Below are positions 27,983 through 37,975 of a stretch of 64,000 bases of DNA, piece after piece (the stretch's first letter is position 1; each line of letters opens with the position of its first letter). The stretch is taken from assembly GCF_943192945.1 (NCBI RefSeq), contig NZ_CALPCE010000004.1, positions 1 to 64,000 on the forward strand. Direction: 5' to 3'. A model generated the notes under the pieces. The model saw only the letters and a program-made list of their open reading frames with translations, had not been told where the DNA came from and ran no database searches. This stretch comes from Anaerocaecibacter muris. Its GTDB lineage: Bacteria; Bacillota; Clostridia; Christensenellales; Pumilibacteraceae. Position numbers and translations under genes: made by a program.

Positions 27983-28393
27983 TCAGGTCGAAAAATAACT
28001 GCTTGTCGGGGAATAAAAGCAGTGGTTGCCTATGCGGGTTTTAAAGTATCCGTTTTGATTGGGAAAGTTCGCTCTGCACGTTTCCGAATACGGATTGAAA
28101 AACCACAGCGAGTCCGCTGTGTCCGACAGCCGCCCGCCGCTCAACGCCCACTGCGCTATGTCGTAATGAATAGGCTCGGGCGACATGTTATATAGGTTTT
28201 GCGGCTGGTCGGTCGCGCACTCGAACTGGCGCGGAGCAAACACCACGTCGCGCACGGAATTGTACCTGCCGTACTCGCCCTGCATTTGCCGCACTCTGTT
28301 CATTATCACCGAAGCGACCGCGCGCATGCCTATATCGCCCTCGCCGCCCGCCTCACACTGTATTATGCGCGCCAACAATTCTATTTCGTTCAT
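27983..28393 (-). CDS. cwlJ: Cell wall hydrolase, CwlJ/SleB family
   Basis: A 136-residue SleB-type lytic enzyme with no signal peptide, as in CwlJ (about 140 residues). LLARIIQCEAGGEG carries the catalytic Glu; AVASVIMNRV, FAPRQFECA and the C-terminal HCFYSP are conserved. CwlJ degrades spore cortex peptidoglycan during germination, triggered by calcium dipicolinate. It lies 79 bases upstream of the GerQ-like gene. The upstream region lacks a clear vegetative promoter or strong Shine-Dalgarno sequence, which would fit a sporulation sigma factor. Confidence 0.85.
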   Translation of the reverse strand: MNEIELLARIIQCEAGGEGDIGMRAVASVIMNRVRQMQGEYGRYNSVRDVVFAPRQFECATDQPQNLYNMSPEPIHYDIAQWALSGGRLSDTADSLWFFNPYSETCRANFPNQNGYFKTRIGNHCFYSPTSSYFST

Positions 28394-28452
28394 AGCACTT
28401 TTTATATATTCGCGGCGATCGGATTGCGTGCGTAAAATCGTTATAGCAACAA

Positions 28453-28492
28453 AAAAACACGCGCGGTGTGTCCGTTTGCGTGTTTTACTTAT
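28453..28492 (-). terminator. Terminator of the metG-MGMT gene string
   Basis: On the minus strand AAAACACGC pairs with GCGTGTTTT, followed by a T tract, 58 bases beyond the MGMT stop. Confidence 0.7.
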
Positions 28493-28549
28493 GTTTTGTT
28501 TTTTACCGTTTATCGGTTGATTTTATGCTCGACGCAATCTATCGTTATC

Positions 28550-28873
28550 CTACTCACCGCGCCACTGATATATGTAAAGATCGACTTTTCCGTCTTTAAC
28601 TTCGACGTTTTCGTCGCGGAGCATGCGCGCTTGCGCGTCCGATCCGCCAAAGGCGAAGTCGGGCGCGGTTCTGCCGCTTGCGCTTACAACGCGATGGCAT
28701 GGCACCGACCCGAAAAAGGGATTGACGTGCAAAGCGTTTCCCACCGCGCGCGCCGCGCCGCGGTGACCCGACATTGCGGCGATTTGAGCGTAGGTTGCGA
28801 CCTTGCCGCGCGGCACCGATTTGACGGCTTCGTAAACGTCGGTTTGAAACGCGCTCGGCTGACCGTTTTTCAT
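28550..28873 (-). CDS. MGMT-family methyltransferase, short form
   Basis: A 107-residue protein consisting only of the C-terminal Ada/MGMT domain. It retains the active-site motif PCHRVV with the acceptor Cys, the helix-turn-helix segment VPRGKVATYAQIAAMSG and GAARAVGNALHVNP. The usual RAVGxAxxxNP-x-x-I-PCHR-V order is intact, so it could accept alkyl groups from O6-alkylguanine; it also resembles alkyltransferase-like proteins in length. Its ATG overlaps the stop of the DUF3737 gene (ATGA), so translation is coupled. Confidence 0.85.
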   Translation of the reverse strand: MKNGQPSAFQTDVYEAVKSVPRGKVATYAQIAAMSGHRGAARAVGNALHVNPFFGSVPCHRVVSASGRTAPDFAFGGSDAQARMLRDENVEVKDGKVDLYIYQWRGE

Positions 28874-29727
28874 ACAGCCGCCTCGCGTTTTAACACGGGG
28901 TCGATAATAATTCGCGCTTTTGCGTTTTTGTCGTCGCGTATGATCTCGCCGACGGCGGGCGCTTTAACAATGCCCTTGTACGGATTTTTAATGCTGTCTA
29001 TGCTCTCGCGCAAAGTCGCGTACACTTCCGACCGCTCGAACGACAGGTCGGTTTTTTGCATGACGCAATCGATGAGCCGCAAATTTTTGCAATAGCAAAG
29101 CGGTTGAGTGCCGATTATAGTGCAATTTTTGAACGTGAGGTTTTTGCTGTACCAACCCAAATACTCGCCTATTACGACGCAGTTTTCCACCGTTACGTTT
29201 TTGCTGTGCCAAAATGCGTCCTTTGTGTCGAGTTTGCTGTCCGTGATTATAACGCCCTCGACGTACTGAAAAGAATACTTGCCCTTAAAGTTCAGCCGTC
29301 GCGCCGCGATATTCTTTGCGCGCATCATAAAATATTCGCCGACCGCCGTGCTGTCCGTCATGCGCACGCCGTCCGTGAACCACCCAAACTCGGGCGAAAC
29401 AATATCGCACTCCTTGATTACGGCGTTGTCGCACTCGCGCAACGCTTTTATTCCGTGCATTTTGGTTTTTACCGCAGTTATGTTTTTCGTATACCACAGC
29501 GCGGCGCGGCAGTTCGCCGTCATTTCGCAATTTTCCAACGCGACCGAATTGTCGTGCCAAAGCGGATACCGCAAATCAAAAAAGCAGTTGCGCGCCTCGA
29601 CCGCTCCGCACTCTTTGAGCGCGCTTTCGCCGTCGGCTTCGCCCGCAAACCTGCAATTATCTATTTCGACTCGTTCCAGACCGTAAAGCGCGCGCTCCTC
29701 GTCCATTGTTTTATTTTCGATCTTCAT
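28870..29727 (-). CDS. DUF3737 family protein (right-handed beta-helix)
   Basis: A 285-residue protein of the DUF3737 family. It contains regularly spaced short units with aromatic and Cys/Asn ladder residues (YPLWHDNSVALENC, AFWHSKNVTVENCVV, YLGWYSKNLTFKNCTI), which predict a parallel beta-helix. No signal peptide; cytosolic. The function of the family is not established. It overlaps the upstream PH-domain gene by 17 bases and the downstream MGMT gene by 4. Confidence 0.8.
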   Translation of the reverse strand: MKIENKTMDEERALYGLERVEIDNCRFAGEADGESALKECGAVEARNCFFDLRYPLWHDNSVALENCEMTANCRAALWYTKNITAVKTKMHGIKALRECDNAVIKECDIVSPEFGWFTDGVRMTDSTAVGEYFMMRAKNIAARRLNFKGKYSFQYVEGVIITDSKLDTKDAFWHSKNVTVENCVVIGEYLGWYSKNLTFKNCTIIGTQPLCYCKNLRLIDCVMQKTDLSFERSEVYATLRESIDSIKNPYKGIVKAPAVGEIIRDDKNAKARIIIDPVLKREAAV

Positions 29728-30205
29728 TTGTTTTAAATCCTCTTCGCGCTATTTCGTTTTGGATATATTCGACGGCGGGCATGCCGTTAAACACGTGACG
29801 GAGTTTGTACTTTCTCGTACCGCCCTTGTCCGTTTTGGCGGTGACTGTAATAGTGCCTGTGCCCAAATCTTTTTCGTACCACGCGCGCTTGTATGCGACC
29901 TTAACTACACTGTCCATTGCCGCAGTCGTGCGCTTTTCGCTGTGACGGCGTTTGAGAACGATACGCGTGTTGTACACGGTATATGTTTGCTCGTTGCCGA
30001 GCGACACGACTACCGCTATCCCGCCGAAGCATACCGCGATTGCCGCGAGCACCGCGCCCAGCATAATCGACACGGCGCACAGCCCCGCCAAACCGCCCGC
30101 GATCACTGCTGTGCCGAGCACTCGCAACGTTATGGCTTTGCGCCTGTATGCTTTGTAGTTCATAACGTATTGATATTCGATTTTTTCATTCTGTTCTTCC
30201 GCCAT
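29711..30205 (-). CDS. PH-domain-like membrane protein
   Basis: A 164-residue protein with two hydrophobic segments (AVIAGGLAGLCAVSIMLGAVL and AIAVCFGGIAVVVSL), followed by a bacterial PH-like beta-rich domain (YTVYNTRIVLKRR, GTGTITVTAKTDKGG, KLRHVFNGMPAVEYI). Bacterial PH proteins of this layout are common and mostly uncharacterised. Its 3' end overlaps the DUF3737 gene by 17 bases. Confidence 0.65.
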   Translation of the reverse strand: MAEEQNEKIEYQYVMNYKAYRRKAITLRVLGTAVIAGGLAGLCAVSIMLGAVLAAIAVCFGGIAVVVSLGNEQTYTVYNTRIVLKRRHSEKRTTAAMDSVVKVAYKRAWYEKDLGTGTITVTAKTDKGGTRKYKLRHVFNGMPAVEYIQNEIARRGFKTNEDRK

Positions 30206-30252
30206 GTCGTTCTCCTATATATATTCTCGAATTTAACCTATTTCGACGCGTT

Positions 30253-31266
30253 TTATACGGCTATCACCGCAGTGGTGATTAGCAGATACAAAACGTAAAT
30301 CACGGGCGGCACGGCGTTTATCGCCTGCACGCCTATCAGCGCGCCGCGGCTCGGCTTGCACTTATTCTTAATAATCATCATGCAAAGCGTAGTCGCCGTA
30401 GCTATCACGCCGAATATAAGCAACCATTTGGAATCGGAATTTAGTATGTAAATTTCAGACCGATCGGGCATAAACGAAAGCGTGTCCGCCACAAACAGTA
30501 TTGCAAAGTTAAAAACGTTGGAACCTATGATATTGCCCGCCGCCGCATCGTAATTTCCGCGGAAACACAGCGTTGCCGACGAAATAAGTTCGGGCAGGCT
30601 GGTTGCGACGCCCAAGAACAGCGCGCCCGCAAAGGTCTTGCCGAGGTTGAGTTTGTCCGCGACCATGTCCGTCAAGTACGTCATTGCTATGGACGCGCCT
30701 ATCAGCACGACCGCGCAAATAAGAAAGCGCACGACCGCTTGTTTGAGCGTAATTCCGTCGTCGGTCGATTTTTGATCGCTCGCTTCCGAGGTCTTGGGCA
30801 TTTTGCTTACGAACAGCACGTACAGCACGAGCACCGCGGGCGATATCGCCGAAAACCACGTTACGCGCATATATTCCGCAAAGTACAGTCCTATCGCGAC
30901 AAGCGCGTACATGCCCAACGCCACGCCGAGCGCGACGTAGTAAAACTTGGAGAACGTCGCTTTTTTAAGACCCCTGCCGAATATGAGCAATATTACACCG
31001 AAGAACGCGAGATTGATAAGATCCGACCCGAGAATATTGCCGATAATCATGGAGTTTTCGCGCACTATCCACACCGCAGACAGCGACGTAAACAGCTCGG
31101 GCAGGCTCGTAACGGCTGCGAGCATAACGCCGCCTATAAACGCGCCGGAAATATTGCTTTTTGCGTCGATAATATCGACGTACTTGCCGAGCTTTATTGA
31201 TAACGCGACGATAACTACGACCATCGCTATATAGCCTATATATACAATAGCTTGCGGCACCGTCAC
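30253..31266 (-). CDS. CaCA-family cation/Ca2+ exchanger
   Basis: A 337-residue integral membrane protein with about ten helices and the two inverted alpha repeats of Na+/Ca2+ exchangers: VTSLPELFTSLSA...GNILGSDLINL in the first half and ATSLPELISSATL...GNIIGSNVFN in the second. The acidic P-E residues bind calcium in the family. It exchanges Ca2+ or another divalent ion for Na+ or H+. The start is a GTG overlapping the stop of the radical SAM gene (GTGA). Confidence 0.9.
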   Translation of the reverse strand: MTVPQAIVYIGYIAMVVVIVALSIKLGKYVDIIDAKSNISGAFIGGVMLAAVTSLPELFTSLSAVWIVRENSMIIGNILGSDLINLAFFGVILLIFGRGLKKATFSKFYYVALGVALGMYALVAIGLYFAEYMRVTWFSAISPAVLVLYVLFVSKMPKTSEASDQKSTDDGITLKQAVVRFLICAVVLIGASIAMTYLTDMVADKLNLGKTFAGALFLGVATSLPELISSATLCFRGNYDAAAGNIIGSNVFNFAILFVADTLSFMPDRSEIYILNSDSKWLLIFGVIATATTLCMMIIKNKCKPSRGALIGVQAINAVPPVIYVLYLLITTAVIAV

Positions 31267-31895
31267 ACTCCTTGTTCGTTTTTATAATTGTCCGCGACGT
31301 ATTCGCGCACGCGCAACGGGATTGATAAACTTTCGCACAGCTCGCGGCAACGCGCTATGTCCTGCGCGCCGATCGTGTCCACGACCGTGAACACAGTGTC
31401 TATGCCTTGCGCCTTGCACTGCTCGGCAAACTCCACTACCGCGGGGAACGCGCGCAAACCGTACACGGACGAGGTTATTTCAAGATACTTTTGAGCGTTG
31501 TAATTATTGAGCGACACCGACGCGACGTCTATCAAGCCTTTAAGCTCCGCCGCGATGTTTTTTCCGTTTACGAGATTGCCCAGTCCGTTGGTGTTCAGTC
31601 GCGTTTTGTATCCCGACGCTTTGAGCCTGCGCGCAACGGCTTTAAGAATTTCCAATGCTTCGGTCGGCTCGCCGAACCCGCAAAACACAACCTCGTCGCT
31701 TTTTAACGTCGGCGCGATTTTATCGAACGCAGTAAGCACTTCGTCCGCGCTTTGCGGCTCGCGTTCCAACCACAGCGCTACGTCCTTGACGCCGTCGCCC
31801 GTATTGCGTATGCAAAACGAACAAGCGTTCCCGCATTTGTTGGTTAGGTTTATGTATGCTTTGCCGTCGAGCGTATAAACGTAATTGTTAGCCAT
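31263..31895 (-). CDS. TatD-linked radical SAM protein
   Basis: A 210-residue small radical SAM enzyme with the iron-sulfur motif CGNACSFC preceded by INLTNK, and VVFCGFGEPTEAL as the S-adenosylmethionine-binding GGE-like element. This family is regularly encoded next to tatD, as here, where its ATG overlaps the tatD stop codon (TAATG). The substrate is unknown; the conserved link to TatD suggests a nucleic acid or tRNA-related role. Confidence 0.88.
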   Translation of the reverse strand: MANNYVYTLDGKAYINLTNKCGNACSFCIRNTGDGVKDVALWLEREPQSADEVLTAFDKIAPTLKSDEVVFCGFGEPTEALEILKAVARRLKASGYKTRLNTNGLGNLVNGKNIAAELKGLIDVASVSLNNYNAQKYLEITSSVYGLRAFPAVVEFAEQCKAQGIDTVFTVVDTIGAQDIARCRELCESLSIPLRVREYVADNYKNEQGV

Positions 31896-32665
31896 TACTC
31901 TATTCCGAACACCCTTTTCGCGTTTTCCGCGGTCGTATTTTCCATGCGTTCCGCGCTAATGCCTTTGATTTCCGCCAAACGCTTTGCGACAAGCGCGACG
32001 TTTTTGGGATAGTTTCTTCGCCCGCGAAGCGGGTCGGGCGTAAGATACGGGCTGTCCGTTTCGACCAACAGCCTGTCCGTCGGCACGACTTCCGCCGCGC
32101 GCCGAAGGTTGACTGCGTTGGCGTAAGTGAGCGTGCCCGAAAACGAAATGTAAAAACCTTTCTTGACGTAATACTCGGCTATTTCCGCCGATCCCGAAAA
32201 GCAGTGCAACACCGCGCCGCGCGGAAAATCGCGCGTTTTGGCAAACTCGTAAAATTCGCCGAACCCGTCGCGTATGTGGTAGACCGTCGGCAAATTCAAG
32301 TCGCGCGCAAGCTCGTACTGCGCTATCATAGCCTTGATTTGCGTTTGCCTGTCCGAGTTTGGACGGTGAAAGTCCAGTCCGATTTCGCCCACCGCGACCA
32401 CCTTTTCGCAATCGGCAAGTCCGCACAGTATATCTATGTTTTGCGGCGTTACGGTATGCGCGTCATACGGGTGAACGCCCACCGTTGCGTATATGCGCGG
32501 ATTGGCTTGCGCAAGCTCCACGCACGTGCGCGAGGTGGGAACGTCGCAACCAACGCACACTATATATTCGAGGTTGTCCTTATCCATAGCGGCGATAATC
32601 GGTTGCGCGCCGCCCTCGTCGTTATATTCCTCGTCGTAAATATGCGCGTGCGAATCGATTAGCAT
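31895..32665 (-). CDS. tatD: TatD family metal-dependent hydrolase
   Basis: A 256-residue TIM-barrel metallohydrolase/nuclease. Metal ligands are visible in DSHAHIYD, GEIGLDFHR, VYHIRDGFGEF, LHCFSGSAE and VETDSPYL. TatD proteins are 3'-5' exonucleases or D-aminoacyl-tRNA deacylase-like enzymes acting in DNA repair or RNA turnover. Its ATG lies within the last bases of metG (7-base overlap), a very common clostridial arrangement. Confidence 0.95.
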   Translation of the reverse strand: MLIDSHAHIYDEEYNDEGGAQPIIAAMDKDNLEYIVCVGCDVPTSRTCVELAQANPRIYATVGVHPYDAHTVTPQNIDILCGLADCEKVVAVGEIGLDFHRPNSDRQTQIKAMIAQYELARDLNLPTVYHIRDGFGEFYEFAKTRDFPRGAVLHCFSGSAEIAEYYVKKGFYISFSGTLTYANAVNLRRAAEVVPTDRLLVETDSPYLTPDPLRGRRNYPKNVALVAKRLAEIKGISAERMENTTAENAKRVFGIE

Positions 32666-34611
32666 ATTTTGTCGCCCGCCTTACCGTCGGGGTGAACAAG
32701 CCGCGGCAAGCCGTCCTCGCCCACCGAGCACAACAGCATGCCTTCCGACACAATGCCGCACAGTTTGGCGGGTTTGAGGTTTGCGACAAGCGCGACCTTT
32801 TTGCCCGCTACTTCTTCCGGCTTGTACGCGAGCGCAATGCCCGAAACAACCGTGCGGCGGCGCGCGCCGTCGAACACGGTCAGCTTTAACAGTTTTTTGG
32901 CTTTTTCCACTTTTTCGCACGCCTCTACTTCGGCGACGACAAGTTCCGACTTGAAAAAGTCGTCAATGGATATAAGTTGCGGCTCTTCCGCGGCTTGCGT
33001 GTTTTGCGCGCTGTCCGCGCCGCTGTTTTCCGCCGTAGGTTTGACCTCGGCTTGTTCGGCTATCTTTTCCAATTCTGCAAGCTCCTTTTTTATGTCCAGC
33101 CTGTTGAGTATAGGCTCTATCTCGGTAGTATTGTAACACTCGATAACGCCGTGCTTTGCCTGCGCAAAGTCGGTCGGCACGGGCAAACCCAGCCCGTCGA
33201 ATATGCGCCGAGGATATTTGGTAAGGAAGGGCAAAAGCATGTTCGCGCAAACGCGTATGCCGTCTAAAAGATTGTACATCACCGCGTTTAGCCTAATGTC
33301 GTCGCCCGTCTTTTTAAGCTCCCACGGCTTGTTTTCGTCGATATACTTGTTGGATAAATCGATAACGCCGAAAATCTTTTCGAGCGCGCGATTTATTTCG
33401 GGCTTGTCCATGTCCGCGCGCACCGCCGCCGCAAGCGCGTCTATCGCCTTGATATACGCGGCGTCGCGGTCGTCCGCGGCAGGCTTTTTGACTGCGCCGC
33501 CGAAATACTGTTTACTCATTGCGAACGTGCGGCGCACAAGGTTTCCGAGGTCATTTACAAGATTGACGTTTATGGACGACAGCAAAAGCTCGCTCGTGTA
33601 GTTGCTGTCGTCGCCGAACGGCATGGAGGACAGCAAATAATAACGCAATGCGTCCACGCCGTATCTGTCGGTAAGCACGAACGGATCCACGACGTTGCCT
33701 TTGGACTTGCTCATTTTATCGCCGCCGAACATTATCCAACCGTGACCGTACAGACGCTTGGGTAGCGGGATTTCGAGCGCCATCAAAATGGCGGGCCACA
33801 CTATCGAGTGAAACCTGACTATTTCTTTTGCCATGACGTGCATGTCGCACGGCCAATATTTTTTATACTTTGCGTCGTCGCCCGCGCCGTAACCGAGCGC
33901 GGTTATATAGTTGGGCAACGCGTCTATCCACACGTAAATTACGTGCTTTTCGTCGAACGGGACTTTTATGCCCCAGTCGAACGAAGTGCGCGTTACGGCA
34001 AGGTCGTTAAGCCCCTTGTCGATAAAGTTATTGACCATTTCTTTGACGCGCGAATCGGGCTGTAAAAAGTCGGTTTCGGTCAACAGCTTGCGCACGCGAT
34101 CGGCATACTTGCTCAAACGGAAAAAGTAACACTCCTCCTTGGAGTCGCGCACCTCGCGCCCGCAGTCGGGGCATTTGCCGTTTACAAGCTGCGACGCCGT
34201 CCAAAACGATTCGCACGGCTCGCAATACTTGCCCGAATACTCGGACTTGTAAATATCGCCTTTTTCGTAGAGCTTTGTAAAGATGTCCGCAATCGCCTTT
34301 TCGTGCGCCTTGTCCGTGGTGCGGATAAAGCCGTCGTTGCTTATATCCATGCGTTCCCACAGCTTTTGTATGCGCTCGGCAAGCCCGTCTACAAACGCCT
34401 GCGGGCTTAAACCGCGTTCCTCCGCCGCTTTTTGCACCTTTTGCCCGTGCTCGTCCGTGCCAGTGAGATAGAACACGTCGTACCCGTCCATGCGCTTAAA
34501 CCGAGCTATCGCGTCGCAAGCCACCGTCGTGTAGCAGTGACCTATATGCAACGCGCCGCTCGCGTAATATATGGGCGTTGTGATGTAAAATGTAGGTTTG
34601 CTTTTTGCCAT
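32659..34611 (-). CDS. metG: Methionyl-tRNA synthetase
   Basis: A 650-residue class I synthetase charging tRNA-Met. It has the HIGH signature ALHIGHCYTT, a zinc knuckle CEPCESFW...CPDCG at about residues 125-150, the KMSKS loop (GDKMSKSKGNVVDP), and a C-terminal EMAP-like tRNA-binding domain (ELVVAEVEACEKVEKAKKLLKL to the end) that dimerises the enzyme. It heads the string metG-tatD-radical SAM-exchanger-PH-DUF3737-MGMT. A TATAAT box lies about 35 bases upstream. Confidence 0.97.
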   Translation of the reverse strand: MAKSKPTFYITTPIYYASGALHIGHCYTTVACDAIARFKRMDGYDVFYLTGTDEHGQKVQKAAEERGLSPQAFVDGLAERIQKLWERMDISNDGFIRTTDKAHEKAIADIFTKLYEKGDIYKSEYSGKYCEPCESFWTASQLVNGKCPDCGREVRDSKEECYFFRLSKYADRVRKLLTETDFLQPDSRVKEMVNNFIDKGLNDLAVTRTSFDWGIKVPFDEKHVIYVWIDALPNYITALGYGAGDDAKYKKYWPCDMHVMAKEIVRFHSIVWPAILMALEIPLPKRLYGHGWIMFGGDKMSKSKGNVVDPFVLTDRYGVDALRYYLLSSMPFGDDSNYTSELLLSSINVNLVNDLGNLVRRTFAMSKQYFGGAVKKPAADDRDAAYIKAIDALAAAVRADMDKPEINRALEKIFGVIDLSNKYIDENKPWELKKTGDDIRLNAVMYNLLDGIRVCANMLLPFLTKYPRRIFDGLGLPVPTDFAQAKHGVIECYNTTEIEPILNRLDIKKELAELEKIAEQAEVKPTAENSGADSAQNTQAAEEPQLISIDDFFKSELVVAEVEACEKVEKAKKLLKLTVFDGARRRTVVSGIALAYKPEEVAGKKVALVANLKPAKLCGIVSEGMLLCSVGEDGLPRLVHPDGKAGDKIC

Positions 34612-34716
34612 ACCGTTCCGACCTTTTTCCTTGTCCTAATTATATACCGCTATGCGGTTTTAAAAACGTTGTTGCTTTCGCCCGCGCCCGTAAGCGTAGC
34701 CGCGCCGTTACTCGGT

Positions 34717-37344
34717 TTACTCGCTGCGGAGCGCGACGACGGGATCGCGTTTGGACGCACTGCGCGCGGGCAGCATGCCCGCTATCGTCGTGAGCACGAC
34801 AGATATGCCGATAAGAAGCAACGCATGCCACCAGGCGAGCGATACCAGACTGACCGTAACCATGCCGTCGGATATGCTCTTGAACAGACTCGACAGCGGG
34901 AACGACAGTATAAGCGTGACGAGCACGCCGAACACGCCCGCGGCAAACCCGATTATAATCGTTTCGGCATTGAACACGCGCATGATATCCGTCTTTCTCG
35001 CGCCGACCGAGCGAAGCACGCCTATTTCCTTGGTGCGTTCCACGACCGAAGCGTAAGTGATAATGCTTATCATGACCGACGACACCAACAGCGAAATTGC
35101 CGCGAACGCGACAAGCACGTATGATATAATGTCTATCATGTCGCTGACCGTGCCCGTGACGACGGACGCCGCGTCGAGCGTGTAAATTTTATCGCCCTCG
35201 GCTTTGCCCGCGTTGTATTTATTAAGATAGTTTATCATGTCCGTCTTTTTGGCGAACGTTACGGGATAGAAATTAACGGCGTTGGGAATATCGTTTGCGC
35301 CCACTGCACGCAACGCCATGTTGTAAATGTCATCGGCTGTTATGTGCATGCCGAGCGCGCCCATGGGCTTTTCCATGCCCGCTTGTATAGCGGAAAACTG
35401 CAAGCCCGCGCACGGGAACTTGCCCGCAGAGCCTGCGGAAATCTCCAACGCGTCGCTCACGCACCGCACGGGATCGTCAAGTTGCGCTTTTGCTACTTCG
35501 CTATTCATGCTGTTCTGTATTAACATTTCGTTAAGCGCGGGAGTGTACACTACGCCCGTCGAGAAAAGCGCGAGCGACGACGTTTCCTTAATGCGCATTA
35601 TGCCCACAACCTTTAACGTAAGGTTGTTCTCGTTGTCATACAGGTTTTGCCAGTCGGCTTTGCTCGGCGACAGCTTGTCGAACGAAACGTACAAGTCGCG
35701 CTCGGCGTTGTACGTAAACCATTGATTGTTGAATATCAGTTTGTATTCCTGACCCAAGAAATCGTCGAACGTCGCGTTCTCCGTATCTTCGGGCGTTTTT
35801 AAACCGAGCTCGTTAAGCACGCTTATCGCAATGGAGTTGTCCGTGCCTATAACTATCGCTATTTCGCCCGCCTCGGTGGGATACTTACCCTTTAAAACGT
35901 CGTATTGCGACTGCACGTATTCCGTGTTGTTCAAAAGCTGTTGAAAGCCCGACGAGTTGGTGCCCATCATGCCGTTGACCGCGTTGTTGGACGTGTCCAC
36001 CACGCCGAAGCCCGTGTCCGTTCTCATGTTGTTGCTTACTATTATCTTGCTTTTGGCGTAGTCGCGCGTCACATCGATAGCCAATCCCTGCGGCATCTTG
36101 TCGATGTGCTCCATGTACTCTTTGGTTATGCGGTTGTAATGGTACACCGCCGCCGAGTTACTGCCCTTTAACACGACCTTATTTCCGTCGGGAAACTGTT
36201 CCAGCTTGACTCCGCCGTTTTCCATGTTTTCCATCATCGCGTCTATATCCATTGTCATTTCCGTGACCGTAACGGGATAATGCGCGAGCATTGATGTTTG
36301 CATGTCCTCTATGTAGTGGTTGAATCCGTTGGAAAGCGCGAGCACGAGCGCAACGCCGATAATGCCGATAGAACCGGCAATGGACGTCGCTACCGTCCTG
36401 CCCTTTTTGGTTATGAGGTTGCGCCACGACAAGCCGAACGCCGTCCACAGCGACATGGACGTGCGTTTAAGCGCGGCTTTGTTGGCTTTTGTGATTGCCT
36501 TTTGTTCTTTTTTATGTTGCTTTTTGCGCAGCTTCTCCGCGCGCTTCGCTTGTTCGTCGGACGCGGTTTGTCCTGCGGCTTGGGGCGCGTTATCCGCACT
36601 GTCCGATTGCACGCCGTCCGCGTCGTCGTTTGTTATGGCGGTGGTTTCCGCGCCGCCGTCCGCAAACGACACGGGCGCAGTATCGCCCTTGACCTCGCCG
36701 TCGAGCATTGAAATTATGCGCGTGGAATATTCCTCGGCAAGCGCGCGGTTGTGCGTGACCATAATTACAAGCCTGTCGCGCGCAATTTCCTTTAATATAT
36801 CCATAACCGCTACGCTGGTCGTGCTGTCGAGCGCGCCCGTAGGTTCGTCGGCGAGAATAATATCGGGGTTGTTTACAATCGCGCGGGCTATTGCGACGCG
36901 TTGCATTTGTCCGCCCGACATTTGGTTGGGGCGTTTTTTAAGCTCGCCTTCCAAACCGACTTTGCGCAACGCTTCTATCGCGCGCTCCCTGCGCTCCGAT
37001 TTTTTAATGCCGGAAAGCGTAAGCGCAAGCTCGACGTTGCCCAGCACCGTCAAGTGCGGGATAAGATTGTACGACTGAAAAACGAAACCTATTTTTTGGT
37101 TGCGGTACGCGTCCCAGTCGGATGCTTTAAAATACTTGGTCGAGCGACCGTTTATAATAAGATCGCCGTCGGTGTAGCGATCGAGTCCGCCTATAATGTT
37201 GAGCAACGTCGTCTTGCCGCAACCCGACTGTCCGAGTATGGACACCATTTCGTTCTCGCGGAACGCCAGACTTACGCCTTTAAGCGCGTGGACCTTGTCG
37301 TCGCCGACTTCGTAATCCTTTGTGATGTTTTTAAGTTCTAACAT
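34717..37344 (-). CDS. ABC transporter, fused ATPase and FtsX-type permease (MacB-like)
   Basis: An 875-residue protein. Residues 1-225 form an ABC ATPase of the LolD/MacB class: Walker [12 protein letters not shown]-loop FVFQSYNL, signature MSGGQMQR, Walker [13 protein letters not shown], switch VTHNR. A charged linker (about 230-295) leads to a first membrane helix ([20 protein letters not shown]), a large external domain of about 330 residues, and three C-terminal helices of the FtsX type. Such proteins export peptides or transmit force to envelope proteins rather than importing nutrients. It has its own promoter (TTTACA-17-TATAAT). Confidence 0.9.
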   Translation of the reverse strand: MLELKNITKDYEVGDDKVHALKGVSLAFRENEMVSILGQSGCGKTTLLNIIGGLDRYTDGDLIINGRSTKYFKASDWDAYRNQKIGFVFQSYNLIPHLTVLGNVELALTLSGIKKSERRERAIEALRKVGLEGELKKRPNQMSGGQMQRVAIARAIVNNPDIILADEPTGALDSTTSVAVMDILKEIARDRLVIMVTHNRALAEEYSTRIISMLDGEVKGDTAPVSFADGGAETTAITNDDADGVQSDSADNAPQAAGQTASDEQAKRAEKLRKKQHKKEQKAITKANKAALKRTSMSLWTAFGLSWRNLITKKGRTVATSIAGSIGIIGVALVLALSNGFNHYIEDMQTSMLAHYPVTVTEMTMDIDAMMENMENGGVKLEQFPDGNKVVLKGSNSAAVYHYNRITKEYMEHIDKMPQGLAIDVTRDYAKSKIIVSNNMRTDTGFGVVDTSNNAVNGMMGTNSSGFQQLLNNTEYVQSQYDVLKGKYPTEAGEIAIVIGTDNSIAISVLNELGLKTPEDTENATFDDFLGQEYKLIFNNQWFTYNAERDLYVSFDKLSPSKADWQNLYDNENNLTLKVVGIMRIKETSSLALFSTGVVYTPALNEMLIQNSMNSEVAKAQLDDPVRCVSDALEISAGSAGKFPCAGLQFSAIQAGMEKPMGALGMHITADDIYNMALRAVGANDIPNAVNFYPVTFAKKTDMINYLNKYNAGKAEGDKIYTLDAASVVTGTVSDMIDIISYVLVAFAAISLLVSSVMISIITYASVVERTKEIGVLRSVGARKTDIMRVFNAETIIIGFAAGVFGVLVTLILSFPLSSLFKSISDGMVTVSLVSLAWWHALLLIGISVVLTTIAGMLPARSASKRDPVVALRSE

Positions 37345-37418
37345 GCAAGCCTCACTTTACTATGCGGCGGCTTTGCGCCCCTTTGACCGAAAACCCGTGC
37401 GCGCCGCATATTCGATAT

Positions 37419-37447
37419 ATTATACAATGTTTTGTCGCGTTTGTAAA
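37419..37447 (-). promoter_or_regulatory. Promoter of the ABC transporter gene
   Basis: Minus strand TTTACA (37442-37447), 17 bp, TATAAT (37419-37424). The leader of about 70 bases contains complementary ATGCGGCG and CCGCCGCAT that can pair across it. Confidence 0.7.
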
Positions 37448-37553
37448 GAAATAACGCTCGACGGCGACAAATCTAATCAAATTTTAAAAATCGCCCGCGC
37501 CCGCGAATAAATAATACGCAACCGAAAAATACTATATGCAAGGAGAAAGTATA

Positions 37554-37850
37554 ATGAGCATAAAACAGAAAATCAAATCGGTCTGGAATAAAGTTAAATG
37601 CAAGACCGACGACAAAAGCAAAAACGACAAGTCGGACTGCGACGGCGACTCCTGCAAGATAAACAGCGAACTCGCCGCGGAGGAAGTTATACAGGAAGAA
37701 GTTTTCCCCGCCAAAAAGCACGCGGCTAAAAAAACGTGCAAGCGTTGCGGTTGCACGCGCAAGCCGGCGAGCAAGCGCACCCGCCCGACCAACCCAGATT
37801 ACAAAATGATCGATCCCGACGACGACACTTGCGATTCGAGCAAAAGCTGA
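37554..37850 (+). CDS. Small Lys/Asp-rich protein with a Cys cluster
   Basis: A 98-residue, highly charged soluble protein of unknown function: N-terminal amphipathic KQKIKSVWNKVK, a Lys/Asp-rich segment, then a possible metal-binding CKRCGCTRK near residue 65 and a Ser/Asp tail. AAGGAG lies nine bases before the ATG. A terminator follows. It is monocistronic and convergent with the next gene. I cannot assign a family. Confidence 0.6.
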   Translation: MSIKQKIKSVWNKVKCKTDDKSKNDKSDCDGDSCKINSELAAEEVIQEEVFPAKKHAAKKTCKRCGCTRKPASKRTRPTNPDYKMIDPDDDTCDSSKS

Positions 37851-37866
37851 CAGTAGATATATATTA

Positions 37867-37899
37867 AGCCCGTCGCTCTTGACAACGGCGGGCTTTTTA
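37867..37899 (+). terminator. Terminator after the Lys/Asp-rich gene
   Basis: AGCCCGTCG pairs with CGGCGGGCT (one G-T), followed by TTTTT. Confidence 0.85.
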
Positions 37900-37975
37900 T
37901 TGCGCAAAAATCGACCTGCGGCGTTGCGCGGCGCATGATAGTTACTCGCTTATCATTATAGTAATTAAGCATTTT

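Noticed and set aside
37532-37907. Two open frames opposite the small Lys/Asp-rich gene
   Set aside because: The plus-strand gene has a clear Shine-Dalgarno sequence and terminator; the opposite frames have neither.
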